A stretch of 6,259 nucleotides of DNA from positions 1 through 6,259 of the forward strand of contig PLTE01000117.1 in NCBI GenBank assembly GCA_003164375.1, in the 5' to 3' direction. Position 1 is the first letter of the stretch. Every line of letters begins with the position of its first letter. Under the pieces are notes generated by a model. The model saw only the letters and a list, made by a program, of their open reading frames with translations, was not told the DNA's origin and made no database searches. Source of the DNA: Hyphomicrobiales bacterium (GTDB taxonomy: Bacteria; Pseudomonadota; Alphaproteobacteria; Rhizobiales; Xanthobacteraceae). A program made the translations under genes and the position numbers. Shown here in pieces: positions 5,835 to 6,259 of this stretch.

Positions 5835-6259
5835 TTATGTGCGCATCGATCCGGTCTCGATGAAGCGCTGGTGCCACGACAGGGCTTCAGCGGGCAGCGA
5901 CGGCGCGTGCTGGCCGTAGGAGTGTTCCCTGGCACGTCGGAAGTAATCGGTTAGCGCGGGCCGGTAGTCGGGGTGCGCGCAATTCTCGATGATCAAGAGC
6001 GCGCGCTGCTTGGGCGAGAGTCCGCGCAGATCGGCGAGGCCTTGCTCAGACACGATCACCTGGACGTCCTGGGTGATGTGATCGACATGCGACGCCTGCG
6101 GCACGATCGCCGAAATCTTGCCGCCCTTGGCCGTCGAGGGAGTCATGAAGATCGAGATATAGGCGTTGCGGGCAAAATCCCCGGAACCGCCGATGCCGTT
6201 CTGGATATACGAGCCCATCACGTGGGTTGAATTAACGTTGCCGTAGATGTCAGCCTCGA
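5835..6259 (-). CDS. Acetyl-CoA hydrolase / succinate-type CoA-transferase, C-terminal part (partial)
   Basis: The gene runs off the right edge; 140 complete codons of its end are present, stopping at TAA 5837-5835. They begin EADIYGNVNSTHVMGSYIQNGIGGSGDFARNAY, then HVDHITQDVQVIVSEQGLADLRGLSP, then IIENCAHPDYRPALTDYFRRA and the end ALSWHQRFIETGSMRT. This is the conserved C-terminal domain of the acetyl-CoA hydrolase/transferase family, which includes succinyl-CoA:acetate and propionyl-CoA:succinate CoA-transferases. The NGIGGSGDF loop helps form the oxyanion site in these enzymes. The catalytic glutamate lies in the missing upstream part. Most members studied are CoA-transferases and not true hydrolases, so a transferase that activates an organic acid is the likelier role. 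The apparent GTG/ATG near 6218 is internal, since the conserved EADIYGNVNSTH precedes it. It is the first gene seen of the - strand unit. Confidence 0.9.
   Translation of the reverse strand, partial: EADIYGNVNSTHVMGSYIQNGIGGSGDFARNAYISIFMTPSTAKGGKISAIVPQASHVDHITQDVQVIVSEQGLADLRGLSPKQRALLIIENCAHPDYRPALTDYFRRAREHSYGQHAPSLPAEALSWHQRFIETGSMRT

Noticed and set aside
5738..5935. N-terminal extension of the hydrolase to an upstream ATG
   Set aside because: The 66 extra residues are low-complexity and Arg/Ser-rich, unlike the family, and would overlap the conserved end of the CoA-transferase gene by about 100 bases.

Overview
The window looks like a piece of chromosome from a GC-rich alphaproteobacterium, probably of the order Hyphomicrobiales (Bradyrhizobium or Xanthobacteraceae-like). 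I infer this from the GC-rich third codon positions, the pairing of a Leu/Ile/Val-type binding protein with a TctC/Bug-type receptor, and the CoA genes at both edges. No similarity search was run, so the taxon is an impression and not a result.

The layout is two sets of genes facing each other. On the + strand there is the tail of an enoyl-CoA hydratase/isomerase-family gene (1-128). It is followed by a complete periplasmic branched-chain-amino-acid-type ABC substrate-binding protein (252-1388), a small cytoplasmic cupin (1787-2320), and a short secreted cysteine-rich protein of unknown function (2577-2831). On the - strand, read from the right edge, there is the C-terminal part of an acetyl-CoA hydrolase/CoA-transferase family gene (6259-5835), a CocE/NonD-type alpha/beta hydrolase (5737-3995) and a TctC/Bug-family periplasmic receptor (3957-2980). 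The two sets converge on a short GC hairpin at 2930-2948.

The - strand genes look like one transcription unit, with gaps of 97 and 37 bases. A plausible reading, which is inference, is a carboxylate or ester scavenging module. The Bug receptor would capture an organic acid or ester-like compound in the periplasm, the hydrolase would release an acid, and the CoA-transferase would activate it for beta-oxidation-type metabolism. No permease is present for either binding protein, so any membrane partner is outside the window or encoded elsewhere.

The non-coding stretches hold a 16-base dyad upstream of the ABC binding protein. Eleven of its bases recur upstream of the cupin. There is also a three-copy tandem repeat that starts over the stop codon of the binding protein, and a few perfect hairpins without T-tracts. 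I see no RNA genes, insertion sequences, CRISPR arrays or phage genes. Most of the window is ordinary metabolic and transport DNA. The least explained items are the small Cys-rich protein, the divergent active site of the hydrolase and the shared 11-mer.
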